DNA of 64,000 bases from Sipunculus nudus (Eukaryota > Annelida > Sipuncula > Golfingiida > Sipunculidae): positions 33,871,676 through 33,935,675 of the forward strand of contig CM049311.1 of the NCBI GenBank assembly GCA_026874595.1, read 5' to 3'. The notes below the pieces were generated by a model. The model had not been told where the DNA came from and did no database searches. It saw only the letters and a list, made by a program, of their open reading frames with translations. This document shows positions 48,801-60,960 of this stretch, one piece after another. Numbering within the stretch: the first letter of the stretch is position 1; every line of letters begins with the position of its first letter. Position numbers and translations under genes: made by a program.

Positions 48801-51800
48801 TTTGGGGGGATTTAAGTGAAATTGTCCCCAATGTGTTGTCGACCCGATGTCGCTCGTGATGACGTAAAAACAATGGGAAAGCATTAAAAACATCAGGATA
48901 GAACGGCACACGTTTGGAAACACAAAACTTACATCGTGAAACATCGGGAAGGTCGGGAAACATCGTTTCACATCGTATGTACCAAACTCTATCGAAGTAT
49001 CAAAATATCACACCAATATCATTCCGCGATATCATCCCAATCCCAAAAATATCGGGATTTCTTTTATACATATAAAAACATTACGGTGTTTCCTCGATCT
49101 TGTCTCACTCTTTGATTTCCTTTGGATGATTTTCATTCCCTCTTGAAAGATAGCGGACAAAATCGACCAAGTGAGAGTCCTCTTTTAATTAACCTTGGAT
49201 TAATAATGCACAAATGCACATGTGACCTACGGACAAGGGAAACCCAAAGATGAATTAATTTAATAATTAACGAATTCACATAAGTTTGAAGTAACCATTA
49301 ACAGGAAAGTTAACAATCATCTAAATCCGCAAATATTTAATTATACTTGAACATCTCCTTTGTTTTGAGACAGAAAGCGAGTCAAGGCCAGGGAAGTGTA
49401 ACCTTGGCAAGAGTGGACGTTCAGTGACAGGGGTCAACATCTAATGACCGCTGCGCGTGGTATGTTCGGGTGACCATTTCAGGTCCATTCACGTGCAGAT
49501 ACATGATCTTCGAAAGGGGGGGGGGGGACTCAAAACCCTGGCATGGAAAACAAAATGGAAGCCAGGACTGTTATAGTAGACTTTAAACGTATCTCTCGCA
49601 TGCAGATGTATACATATAGGGGAAAAAATGGTGCGAGTTGGAAATCCGGTGCTGCTGTATTATACTATTTATCGGGCTTTAATGTCGAAAAAAGATAAGG
49701 CGCCCCCCCCCCCCCCCCCCCCCCTTTAACGCGCCCCTGCCATTCACAACATAACTACTAAACATCAAAATCCATTATCTAAAAAAAACTTATAAAAAGA
49801 AACCCCAATCTGGTATAAACATGTATGAATATGGAAACTGATGATAATAAAAAATAATTATAATTCCCCCATTAATTCTGCAATTGAAGGACAATTAACA
49901 CGTGCCCTGGACATTTTATGGTACCAACCGAAATTTATAGCATTAAGCTATTCACCTTTATTATTAATTTCTCATCATTGTAGGTCCAATAACCAGTTAA
50001 ACACTCTTCAGTTATCGCATTTTTCCGGAACTCCCCTACTATCTTCTTAAGCAGACGTGCGCTATCCGTTGACTACATCCATCTTTTAGGCCGAAAAGAA
50101 TATGAGAGAGGGTACGCGTGCTCCGTTAAGCCGCGTGTCCACTTGTACAGATGCGGTGCGTGTGCGGTGTGGATACGTATTCGGATATTTTATGGGGGTA
50201 TGTCCATTAGATACGTTTGTTAATGCGTTTGTAGGCTTTCACTCTTTTTCACCACTACAAAATGGTACCATTCCGCATGTGTTTAATTCCCTTGGCTACA
50301 TGGTCTGGTTGCCATATCCGTATCCGCACCGCATAAATTGACACAGTCCTTCTTTATACTATATTCGCGATTTTTGAAGCGTCCGCATCCGCATCCGTTC
50401 TGCATAAATAGACACGCAGCAGGGGCGTCAATATCGGGGGGGGGGGGGGGGGGGGGGGGTTCGGGGGTATATATCCCCCCCCCCCACTTTTTGTCAAGGA
50501 GGATGGTCAATGTAATCACCCCCCCCCCCCCGACTATTCAGATAATATTATTTATATATTGCAAATGAAAAATAAATAGAATTATAGACTTTGGTTCCAT
50601 TTTTGAGTTTACTGTGAAATATTATATCTATACCTAGTTTTGATTTAACTTATATACTGGAAACATAATACATGTACCTTATTTTCTTAAACCTTATACT
50701 TAATTGCAATATATTTGAAATGTAATCAAGTATATATATGTGTGTGTGTGTCTCATACCCCCACCCTGGAAGATAAATTGATGCCACTGACACCCAGCTT
50801 TATGCCATATGTACTGACTTGACCCTTTTGCACTTAGGTAAGCTTGAATACTTAAGATCAACACCACACCCCCCAGATATTACCCAAGATACCAGGCCCG
50901 TGTCCTACTAGCTCAATTCTCTGCCAGTCCAACGTTCAAATACCCAACCTGATACTGACGGTGGTAATATATACTCCGAGTTTTACTCAAGCTGATACAA
51001 AGGGGGTTCCCGTTTACGCCCCGGGGACTTTCCACTTTGACCGAGCAAAGATATACCACCGTGTACATGAAGTGAAGATTTACTGTATGATTTTCTTTGG
51101 GACAAACGGCCAACGTACGGCATATACCATTACAATTCATAGCTCGCAATGTTAGATTTGACATAATCATCTGTAAGTAATTTTCAAGCGATGTGTATTC
51201 AGCCCATGTACATGAAGTGAAGATTTACTGTATGATTTACTTGGTACAAACGGCCAACGTACGGCATATACAATTATAATTCATAAATAGCTATGTTAGA
51301 TTTATCATTATCAAATCCATATTAAAATTTACGGTGGCGGCACTAATTCGTTGTCACTCTGCTCCTCAGAAACGCCCGCTTTTGGTCGGAACGATACCAG
51401 TTGGGTCGCAATGGGGGCAATTTTACATCTAGTCCCATCCTGAGGAATTTGACATAATTAACCATCTATAAGGAATTTTGCCAACGATCTGTCCAACCCC
51501 TCCCTAATTCGCGCAAGTAATATGCTAGTTAAAGTGGATATATGATATATAACATAAAACATGGATAATCAAATTTTTCGACAGATTCATATTTCATTTC
51601 CGTTCGTTAATTAATCTCGTGATAGCCACTTACATATCATATTGTTACATTGTAATGGTTACATAATTAAACAATTTGTGCTATACACACAATGATTCAA
51701 GCTTTAATGAAAAATGTGTATTTCTCTCATGTATGCTTCATGTGATAGTGGTAATTTTTGTTTAATAAGATTGAGTGGCGGCAAAACCGAAACTGTGTAC

Positions 51801-53342
51801 ACTGTCCAATTGCTTCGAACCCGGTTCCCTAGAGGAGAGAGCCAAAGAACTAATCGTTTTACAACTCGACAGGTAATGTTGATTATAGACTAATTAAGCT
51901 GTTCATGACTCATAAACAATTTTAAGAAGTAATGTTAAGATCGTTACCTCTATAAGGTTAATCCTATGATCAAATATCAAACATGTCATAAAATCCACCT
52001 ACCCTTATTATATGATGTTTTCTTCCCAAATCTGGCAGGCGGAACATCTGGCACCAGTAAGTTGTCTCCGCAGATGGAATAGAATACTGTAACAAAAGAG
52101 ACCGTGCTAAAATATAAAGGTGACGGGAGTCTCAAAATCAAGATGTATAAAAAAAGGATAACCGAATTTAAATAATACATGTAAAACCAGTTAATGGGTC
52201 GTAAAAATCAAGATGTATAAAAAATAAAGATATATTTTATCCTGTGACGTGAATTCAGGAAGATAGTATTTTATTTTTCCCACTATGATCGTGAATGTTA
52301 GTTTTAATTATGATCATATGCACAGGCCATTTAGTTGATTATATATTGTTATTTGTGTAATCACTACCATCATGATTAGGTTAAAAAATAAAACACACAT
52401 AATTCAATATAATTACAACTGTCTCGACTCTAGTGAAGTTTAGCGCATTTTAGGCATTTAGTCTCATATAACTAAATTTACAAATTATTACCATCGCCCG
52501 GTTTGCACTTTCGGACATCAGGCATGCTCACCTGCATCCAATCTTATAAAAAGGTATATATGGGACATATATCATCTGGGGCATTATAACAATTTATAAA
52601 CTATATTCAACAAGAGAACTAAAGGAAGATACTTACGTTATGATTAAGTAGGTCAAAATGGCGGGCATCTTCCGGGAGTTGATGGTTCATTGAGTCGGGG
52701 TGGGCGATCAGTTGAAGACTGGCTGACCCGCGGGAGGTTCCGGGGTATACCGGACGTGACGTCATATTCAAATCTCCCATTGCCCATATTATCCGGATGG
52801 TGTCTTCCTGTAATAACCATATAGAATTAGAATATTTATAGAATCATATACACACGCATGAATGAAGGCAAAATTAACATAGGAAACGAAATATATACAA
52901 GACTTATGAAATATACACCTTTTTGTGCTTTCCCTTCCCCGTCCATTTTAGCATTGAAAGTGAACCAATATTTGTTTGTTTAAAACGGGTAACTCCCAAA
53001 GCCTTTTTATATGACCAGAGCATCAGACATGCATATATAAATGAAATAAATGTTCATTTATGAACCCCCGTACTATAATTTGCATATTTTACTGATTCCC
53101 CGACGTGCGAATAAACACTGACATATGTCAGACATACTGAGGTATTTAAAAAAGAAATGAATTAAAATAAAAAATAAGTGGACGTCAGTAAATGAAAATC
53201 GGAAGATGGGCCTGTACCAAGGTAACACTGATATAACCTTAAATCAATGATCCTGACCAATCTTAAGATACGTGGTCATATAACCGACGTCGGTCACTGG
53301 GTCAGACCCATCTTACAATGGACCAGATCGGAAGATGGCGCG

Positions 53343-53391
<49 letters not shown>

Positions 53392-53406
53392 TTTATATAT
53401 ATATAG

Positions 53407-53453
<47 letters not shown>

Positions 53454-55546
53454 TCTGATTCTCCAGAGCAGTATAAGATCATAAATTGGTCTTTACGTGT
53501 TTAAATATATTATATACTATATATTATATATTATATATTATATATAATACATATTACATATTATATATAACATGTGATATATAATATATAATATATAATA
53601 TATATAAACACGTGAAGACCAATTTATGAACTTATATTGCTCTGGAGAATCAGACTGGGAGTAAGAATAGATGCTCATTTGTCTGGTACATCAATGACAT
53701 CTCAAAAGTGTCTTACAATAATGACAGTATAGTTACCGTAATTCTCAGGTCGTTATCGTCACACGTATCGAGCAGCCTGGTGAACTTGAGGACTGTAACC
53801 TCCCCGTGGCGCTGTCCGTAAATCAACTCCCAGTCCTGCTTTCTATCTAACCGTGGGAAACCCCCTGAGGTCACGTGATAGTCCTAAAATGGAACAGAAA
53901 TTCCAGATGGAATGTGAAAGTGTGAAGCTTTCGATGGCTCACGGATAGTCACTACAGTATACAGTGTGTCTTGGGAGAACAATATAATGCATTTAACAGT
54001 GACCTTGCAATGTTCTGTGTCTTGTGTCAAAGAATACACCGGGTTAATCCATGGAAATTTAGTACATATTCTGCAACTGCAGCCAATGATATGGCCATTC
54101 AAGAGTTTGATCAGAGAATGTATAGAACTAAAGTCAGCTAAAATGTATATGGCACACATGCACACCTAGATGCACATACACTGAATGAATAGATATACAT
54201 GAATGAATGAATGAGATAATTGATAAAGATAGAAATCACATGTTGTATACACGTGTTCTATCTGTAAGATTACGTTTGTAGATATAGTACATAAATCTTT
54301 AGATCAGGGACATCTGTTTCCTTGGTCATTTGACCCGGCTCTTTGACCAGTTGTACTATGGATCACGAAGAGCCTTTGATATAATGTGCCTTATATTACA
54401 ATATTGTTTGTTAATCATTATAGAAAGATAATATTCGATTGCATTTGATAGGAAATACAAGAAATTAAAGATTCAACTGAAAATTAACTTTAGTGTTCTT
54501 GCAGTAGGTGGAGATGACTACAGAGGGGATGGTTAATTGGTCACTCGTAATCCGGATATTGATCTAATGACTGCTGGCAAAATTATACCGTGTGCATAGA
54601 CACAATCTATATCCAAAGTTTCGAATAACCTCTGAAAAGCCTCCTTGGTCAAATACATATATTTAAGGCATTCCGAACATGGTAACATATAATGAATGTC
54701 CGTAAACACAGGTTATATGTCCTCAAGACCCCTAATAACAGTTTTACTTTAATTAACCAAATGACTGAATGTTTAAAAATAAAAAAGGCCCATATACTTA
54801 TTTCACCGAGACATTTTTGTTGTCATTTGATGTGTTGACGGTATGACTTAACCATGTTAATATTCCGTGGGCAGGGGTGGGATTTAAATAGTTAATAGGA
54901 TATAATAAAGAGCTACCAGGTTGAAATAAATTGGGCATTGGATTAAATGGTATAGTATTACTACTCCATGAACATGTTCAACTCTTTGATTAAAAGTATA
55001 TTATTTTACAGGATTGTACCATACACATATCGATTCAACAATATGTGTATAAAGAGCGACTTCACTAGTAAAAGTCGTTATCTTTTATGTGGGAGTGTCA
55101 AAAATGTATTGGAGAAATTACAAATAACTTATTCAGTTCATGAATTCCGAGAAAATCTGTTCCCTATGTTATTATGAGTAAACTTTAATACTTATATTAT
55201 AGAAACAGAGACACTATATATAGCTCAGTTTCTAGAGGAAAGCATGCAAACATTCATATGATTTATAATAACAATAAGTCTTACTTACGTGAATTTTGTA
55301 TTCTCCTGCCGTCATCCAGCCCATCACAAAATCTGCGCCGTCCATGGATGGACTCTTGGACAACCCGAACCCCACCCATCCTGGTGTCTTAACGTGTACT
55401 TCAAACGTGATGGTTGCAGAGGAATAACCCCAGTAAAGCACGTAAGAGTCGCCGGGTGCAAGATTAGTACGGAATGGATAGACCTCAGTCGGCGTGGCTA
55501 TAGCGGCCACACAGGTCCATAGCAAACTAAGGTATACAAGAAGCAT
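40439..55546 (-). CDS. MOXD1: DBH-like copper monooxygenase (MOXD1 family), complete 12-exon gene
   Basis: Exons, 5' to 3': 55546-55289, 53883-53737, 52807-52637, 52086-52003, 46439-46263, 45806-45704, 45281-45115, 44472-44287, 43229-43170, 42293-42166, 41363-41183, 40603-40439 (TGA). All junctions are GT-AG with matching phases and give 608 aa, close to animal MOXD1. Residues 1-17 (MLLVYLSLLWTCVAAIA) look like a signal peptide; the in-frame TTG 24 nt upstream is not the start. A DOMON domain follows (about 20-150), then the two Cu2-monooxygenase domains. Copper ligands by family comparison: HH 216-217, H286 (FPSHAG), H385 and H387 (HTHLLGR), M460 (DEMC). The H-to-H and H-to-M spacings match dopamine beta-hydroxylase. 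The family hydroxylates substrates in the secretory pathway using ascorbate and O2; this substrate is unknown. The last ~17 residues are hydrophobic, so a membrane anchor is possible. Tyramine beta-hydroxylase is a less likely alternative. Confidence 0.93.
43514..43561. repeat. (TA)n microsatellite
   Basis: About 48 bp of TA in intron 8 of the monooxygenase gene. Confidence 0.95.
43880..44240 (-). mobile_element. tRNA-derived SINE-like repeat
   Basis: On the minus strand the head reads TGTGGTCTAAGGAAAGAG (box A-like), then GGTCTTGAATTCAAATC (box B-like) about 45 bp further on, as in a tRNA-related SINE promoter. The body, GTGCGCCTTTTGGGGCTCC ... GACCCAGCAATGGG, is shared with 46545-46765. 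It lies in intron 8 of the monooxygenase gene. SINE family not identified. Confidence 0.55.
45829..45872. repeat. (TA)n followed by (TTA)n microsatellite
   Basis: TA run to 45872, then ATTATT repeats to about 45905, just upstream of exon 6. Confidence 0.9.
46545..46765 (-). mobile_element. SINE-body fragment
   Basis: Parallels 43990-44110: AGGCCCGGTGACTACTGC ... GTGCGTAATCGTCCCAATTGCTGGGTTATA ... GGCGCACTCATTTGTAAGTG against the same words in the other copy. The tRNA-like head is not seen here. Confidence 0.5.
48070..48215. repeat. dispersed repeat, copy 1 of 2 in intron 4
   Basis: AAAGTGAGACAAGGCCAGGG ... GCGTGGTATGTCGGAGTGGCCA ... GTCCACTCAC matches 49375-49500 (AAAGCGAGTCAAGGCCAGGG ... 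GCGTGGTATGTTCGGGTGACCA ... GTCCATTCAC). Confidence 0.6.
49375..49500. repeat. dispersed repeat, copy 2 of 2 in intron 4
   Basis: Partner of 48070-48215, about 1.3 kb away in the same orientation. Diverged, non-coding. Confidence 0.6.
51065..51300. repeat. diverged tandem duplication (~145-bp spacing)
   Basis: ACATGAAGTGAAGATTTACTG ... ACAAACGGCCAACGTACGGC ... ATTCATA ... TGTTAGATTT appears from about 51065 and again from about 51210. Confidence 0.7.
53347..53450. repeat. compound (TA)n microsatellite
   Basis: TA runs interrupted twice by GATTTATATATATA, ending where the foldback arm starts at 53451. Confidence 0.9.
53451..53658. mobile_element. foldback MITE with ~53-bp inverted arms
   Basis: The left arm starts CAGTCTGATTCTCCAGAGCA (53451-53503); the right arm ends ATTGCTCTGGAGAATCAGACTG (53605-53658). 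About 50 of 53 positions pair. The ~100-bp spacer is TATATTA-rich. It lies in intron 2 of the monooxygenase gene. Confidence 0.8.
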
Positions 55547-57690
55547 GATTATTTTCTTATTGAAAACCAAGTTGCTAGCTCCAAGAGCAAAGAGAAACTG
55601 AGAATTCTGGAAGGAGGGACGGGATGTTATTTGAAATCACGTGGTGGAAGGAAGCATGAGGAATATTATCTGTACACGTGAACTGTGACGTAGGCTCTCG
55701 TGGACATATGGTACGATCTAAGCGTTGACAATGAGCCTAAATATCTCGCGTTTATTTCCCGCTTGTCACTTTCTGTGGGAGGCATTTTTTACAGTTGTCT
55801 TTGCATACTCAGCTGATATTCCCAAATTCAAGGTCCCACTCCCTCATCATGAGATCCGGACATGATTAGAGTTATTTGGTCCATATTGATAAGGTTATCA
55901 TTATGGTTATAGCTAAATGTAACGAATAGGAGTTTCCTTTTCAGCTAATCACCAATGCCCTTTCACTTTTGGTGTGCAGTTTTATCACTGCAAACATTTG
56001 TTCTTGCAACATGACGAAACTGCGCAATTTAATGCAGAGCGTTCTATGCCCGTTTTTTTGCAGATTATCAGTATTTATAAATTCATTTCCTGAAATAAAA
56101 TATGACTCTTTAAAGAAAAGTTTGCTGAATTAATTTTACAAATATTTATGTGACACTTAACGATCCGTGATAAGGAATTATTAACTGTGAAGTAAATTCG
56201 ATACTTGGCGCAGACATGGGAGATGTATTATGCGCTGTAATTGTATAATGTCAACATGGTCTGAGTAAATTAAATTGTTTTCGTAAATTAATCAAGAGGA
56301 CCTGCACAAGGTCCAATATCTACAACTGACCAAGGTCCTATATGCACAACAGATATGTATGACGTTAAGGGAAAAGCCTGTTGAGGTAGTCATCACGATA
56401 CTATATAGATTTATCTTACTTAAACGTCTGCCCAGAGGAAAATACATAAATCATAACGTCGGATAGCGAGTACAGTATTCCGGCATGTCATGCAGTGTAA
56501 GACTAGCAACGAACGCCGCTAGTATTATAGTAGTGAAGTATTGCGATTACTAGTCTAAGAATATAATTAATTCCTACATAAAAATCAGATCACAGTTCAT
56601 AAATTCCTTATTGTAAAATAATTTACATTATAAGATATCGTTGCACAATGAATGCAACCCATCTATATAACGGCAACACCAATGAATATATATAATAACC
56701 AACGAAAGCAAACATAAACATGCAACAACATGTAGGCAATCGCCAAGCGATCACTAGAATCTCTACTCCCCGACCCGCAACTAATGCAAACTAGGGGATC
56801 CACGGTGCTATGTTTGGCCTTAAATAAGGTCAGGATCAAAAATAAATATCTGGTGCTAATTTACGACCTAGGACTAATATTTCGCACAAATTTCAGCTTT
56901 TGGAAATAATATATTCCGTTCTAGCGCAAACAAAAAATGGCAGCGGAAAAAAAGAAAATATGGAATTTTTTTAAACCCTTACTTATGATCAAGGCAAAGC
57001 ATATGACTAAAGACTGATGGATCATCATTCATAAATTTTATTTATAATTAACTTTATTAGAACCAGCGGAGAGACCTCCCCATGCAGTTTCGGATTTATC
57101 CTAAGGGTAGGGTGGAGCCCAGTGTTGTCTTGGCTTTGATGTTCAGAGAAGAAGGTACCGAGTTCGAACCCCAAAGTTGTTCCGAAGGCAAACTTTCCAC
57201 GTAGTTTCCAAGTAGCTTTAAGCACTTTTTATTAAGATTTATGCTAGATATCGGAAAACTTTCAAACAATCTTTATATTTTTAAGGCAATTATTCTTTAG
57301 CTTTTGTTGAATCTTTACCAAATTTTACCACAATTCCTGCAGAAAGGATTTCCTTTAGGTAAATGGGAAACTGAAAATAAATATTTCATGTTTTACCTAA
57401 TGCTGAGAAGCTACCCAAATGAGGAAGTTATGGGTGGTAATTCTGAATGCGCTTTGGTGAACCTCGGGGCATGAAATGGTTAAATGTATTGAGAAAGTAA
57501 CAGGTGTAGATGAAGATGTTTTAAACTTTTGTAGAAGTTGAAGCAGGTGTAGATGTAGAAGGAAGCAGCCGTAGTGAACATGGTTTTGGCTGTAGAAGCA
57601 ACTGCGGTTTCGCAAAATTTGATAAATTTCTTCAATACCACGGACGAACAGTGAACAAGTCAAACTGCTAGAGAGTTTACGTACGTCCAT
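55547..57690. other. upstream region of the monooxygenase gene
   Basis: Contains its promoter and 5' UTR, with no clear TATA box identified. Two CACGTG E-box words (near 55640 and 55675) and a TGACGTAGG word (near 55686) lie within 150 bp upstream of the ATG. No other gene. A tRNA-like box B word (GAGTTCGAACCCC) near 57160 was not accepted as a tRNA. Confidence 0.4.
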
Positions 57691-57697
57691 CCGTATA

Positions 57698-59558
57698 CAG
57701 GGCCTCGGGGGGGGGGGGGGTGTCAGCCGGTACATCGTACCGGGGCCCAGGGGGCCGAAAAGGGGCCCGGGCTGGCGAAAAATTTCCAAGAAGGCATAAT
57801 AAAGTAAGAATCATGGAAGACTCGTCTAAATTATTCATGTAATTGACATATTTTTCTTAATCCGGATTCCGGACTGCAAAGAAAGGGCCCGGCCGACCAG
57901 GATTTTCACAGGACCCTTTGCAATGCCTTAACATTATATTTTTAACATGGTTATAAAGTGGGACCAGTTGTAAAAGGGACCCTGTAGTGAATATATTGAC
58001 CAATAAAAAGCTTGTAACTGAAAATAAGGAAGTCTTTCTTTTTTGCAATAACTTATACATGTTTTGAATCAGGGAGGTCTTGGGCCCGGGGACTATGTAT
58101 ATTTCATTTGTTTGTCTGTTACATGGTTTCAATCAGTATTTATCGGTCTAAAAATTACTTTAACTGACAATGTTTGGTTTGTGTATCTTTTTGTATGACT
58201 TTAATCATGCGGGACCGTTAGAAGGGGCTCGGGCCGGCTATATTTTTCGCGAGAAGTTGGCCCTAAATACATAAAATATGGAATATGTTTAATTTGTTTT
58301 AAGGGTTATTCTGCTTTTAATCCAGACTGAAAACTGCGAGGTTGGGGGGGGGGGGGGGTTTAAGGTAAAAGTGTCTTAATAAGGCCCAAGAAAAACTGGA
58401 AATAGCCTATGGAGAGACTTTTATATTTGAGTAATGTTTGAATAGTGTCTATATACGGGTTGACCCGAGAGAGTCAAAGAGGGCCCAGAAATTCTCTCTA
58501 GGGCCCGAAAGCCTTTTTTTGTTACCTTACGCATGCTTATCATGTTATTCAGGTCAGGAGAGTCTAAGTGGGTCATTTTAGTTGTCGCCTGTATAATATT
58601 TAAAAATCATATGTTAGCTATATGGTTAACCATTAGTTATTACACATGTTTACTATTATTAGTGCAAATAGGAATACACGTCTGAGTAAAAAATATGATT
58701 AAAACAATATTCACCATCAGCAGTGATATTTTCTCTTTCAGTGACCTTGCAATTAATGTATTTATTAAATATGTAATTGTGTTTGCCTTCTTTGTAATAC
58801 CGATGTTGTCATCTGAATTCAGCTGCTTTGATTAATGGGTTTAAGTAAACTCCTTAACTGCCATTGACGTTTCTGAGTAAAAACACATTCTTTATTGTCT
58901 GCACGAAAGTGTTTATTTAAAAGAAAGTACACTTCTTGTCAGCCTGTCACCAAACGAAATATGAAAACGATTCCTAATGCCCATTATACAGAATTTATCC
59001 ATATATGACCGAAAAAAAATTGCTAACATTTACCACAAGTTCCTGCACCAAGGGTCCAATGATATCTGTACAGTTTTATCCGCTAGGTTATACCGTATGT
59101 GGCATATTGAAATTTATATCCACATTCCAATTTACTCCATATCCCCATCACCATGAAACATTTGGATAATCAAGTTGCTTTGTTATTTAGATCCTTAGAC
59201 TCTTTTGGAATTTTTTTTATTTTATTTTTTTTTTTTTTTTATTTTCTTATGTGGTGCTTTCAATCAAATGTTCTCAGTTACGAGTCACAAATAAGGCAAC
59301 TTATGCTCATCAGCTGTACAATAGGCAATTGACCTATTGGTCACGTAAAATTAATTTTAATAGGTGCCATGCATATTTTTAAATTTGATTTTCTTGGGTT
59401 TTTAATTACGTGTTTTCCTTATTAAACCGTCTTTCCATAGCTTATATATATATATATATTATAATAATTATAATAATAATAATAAAATAGTGCTTGGAGG
59501 GGGCAGGGGCCCGGCAACGTCTTTGTACCGCCTTAAAAGAATCCTCTCGGAGGCCCTG
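57698..59558. mobile_element. 1.86-kb TIR element with CAGGGCCTC ends
   Basis: Left end CAGGGCCTCGGGG at 57698; right end reads GAGGCCCTG, closing at 59558. GGGCCCGG-type words recur inside (near 57770, 57884, 58085, 58230, 58495, 59505). Frames at 57397-57789 and 57857-58132 are not recognisable proteins. Poly-G runs near 57708 and 58345. No clear target duplication. Confidence 0.5.
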
Positions 59559-60304
59559 TGACCAAAAATAAAACATGTCCATTGGTCATTCGAGATGGGG
59601 CCATTTAACTGATACAAACAAAGCGTCCTTGGCAATGAGTGCAATAAACGTGAAACCACGGAGCATTGAGGGAAATATTTCAAGGTCTGGTCCCCACCAA
59701 GGGCACACGTGATCAAGTGTAGCTGTATAATTATTACAGTGCTTTACTCACGTGTACGCTTTCGGTTTGGGCACAGAGGAAGACTGGAATGTCGAGGAGG
59801 GAACAAACATTATAATATAAACAATACCGACATCGCTGGTGGGTGATCACGTGATGAGGTCAGGGGTCATGAAGTGCGTTCTTCGAACTAACCCAGATTT
59901 ATTATTGGCCTGTTTTATGTAAGTTCATTTCGAGGGTTCCCACCGTTGTGCACTTAGCAGAATGCTATATTACTAAGTTAACACCTCAGCTGATGCAGGC
60001 GTGGGTGATTGGATCACGTGCTTAACGCGGGTTGTTATACCTTCATTAACGCCATGGGGATACCTACGGGGGGCCACGTCACAGCTGACTTTGTTTACAA
60101 CATAGATGGTAATGTTTCTTATTCCATACACTATATTTCTGCTAATCACAATTTAAGTGTGAAAGGAATTTTCAAAATGAGAAAAGATAATATTCCTCTT
60201 TACATTAAGTTTCATTATTGTTGTATTTATTTTGCACCAAGTTATAGAGAGTAATAGAAAGAGATCCATCTTCTGGAAGTAAATTCTGAATGTTTCATCC
60301 TTCT

Positions 60305-60960
60305 CTAATTTGAGAATTTGGGCGTGGTCCTAAAAAAGTCATTCCGCTGTCAACTTTGCCGATACATGTCCCCTTGCCACCAAACTCTCCCCTCACGCAA
60401 ATAGATTCTCGCCTGGACGCTCTCCTTTTTTCATTTCGCATTCCCTCGCCCTTATCGAACCCTGACAGATTTATTTCTCAAAGTCTCGAGAAATCGCTCG
60501 GGAGGGGGGGGGGGGGGCTTCCATTTTGCATACACATTGAAATTAGGTCACAGTTCGCCTGTCGAAATTAACCTGCATTAATATTTATATCTAAGGCTTA
60601 TGTTGTGTTGTTTTAAATTCCTTGGTGTTTTTTTTTTCAGAAATCAGAGTGGGTGAGCGAATTGTTTTACTTTTTTATCTTTTGGATAATTATGTGTTCT
60701 GGAAACAACATGATAATAAACAAACTGATTTGCTAAACTGGTATAAGCAGATGCCGCTATCGAACTTTTTAACAACTATTTCCTCACGTTATATCCTGCA
60801 GTCATAGTGTATTATTGCCATTTAAGTTGAAATATTAAAATAAAAATGCCATAAGGTACTGACAAGACCTGCACTAAACCACCTCTACCCCGGTGAAATC
60901 TGATCCCTACACCACAGTTTTATCTTATTTTAAGACCACGCCCAAATTCTCAAATTATAG
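60305..60960. mobile_element. MITE with ~30-bp terminal inverted repeats
   Basis: Left end CTAATTTGAGAATTTGGGCG, then TGGTCCTAAAA (60305-60335). The right end is its inverse, TTTTAAGACCACGCCCAAATTCTCAAATTATAG (to 60960). The interior 600 bp is AT-rich with one poly-G run near 60506; the short open frames inside have no domain. Confidence 0.75.

Larger units (their letters stand above)
46440..52002 (-). other. monooxygenase intron 4 (largest intron)
   Basis: Donor GTAGGT at 52002, acceptor CAG at 46440. It contains a SINE-body repeat (46545-46765), a direct repeat pair (48070-48215 and 49375-49500), dense poly-G/C tracts (48562, 49516, 49704, 50435-50459, 50475, 50517-50531) and a short tandem duplication near 51065-51300. 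No exon seen. Confidence 0.7.

Noticed and set aside
55544-55570. Start of the monooxygenase at a codon 24 nt upstream of the ATG
   Set aside because: That codon is TTG. The ATG at 55546 gives a typical signal peptide immediately.
57020-57250. tRNA gene from a GAGTTCGAACCCC box B-like word
   Set aside because: No cloverleaf with a matching acceptor stem or anticodon arm could be drawn. At most it is a decayed tRNA-related SINE.
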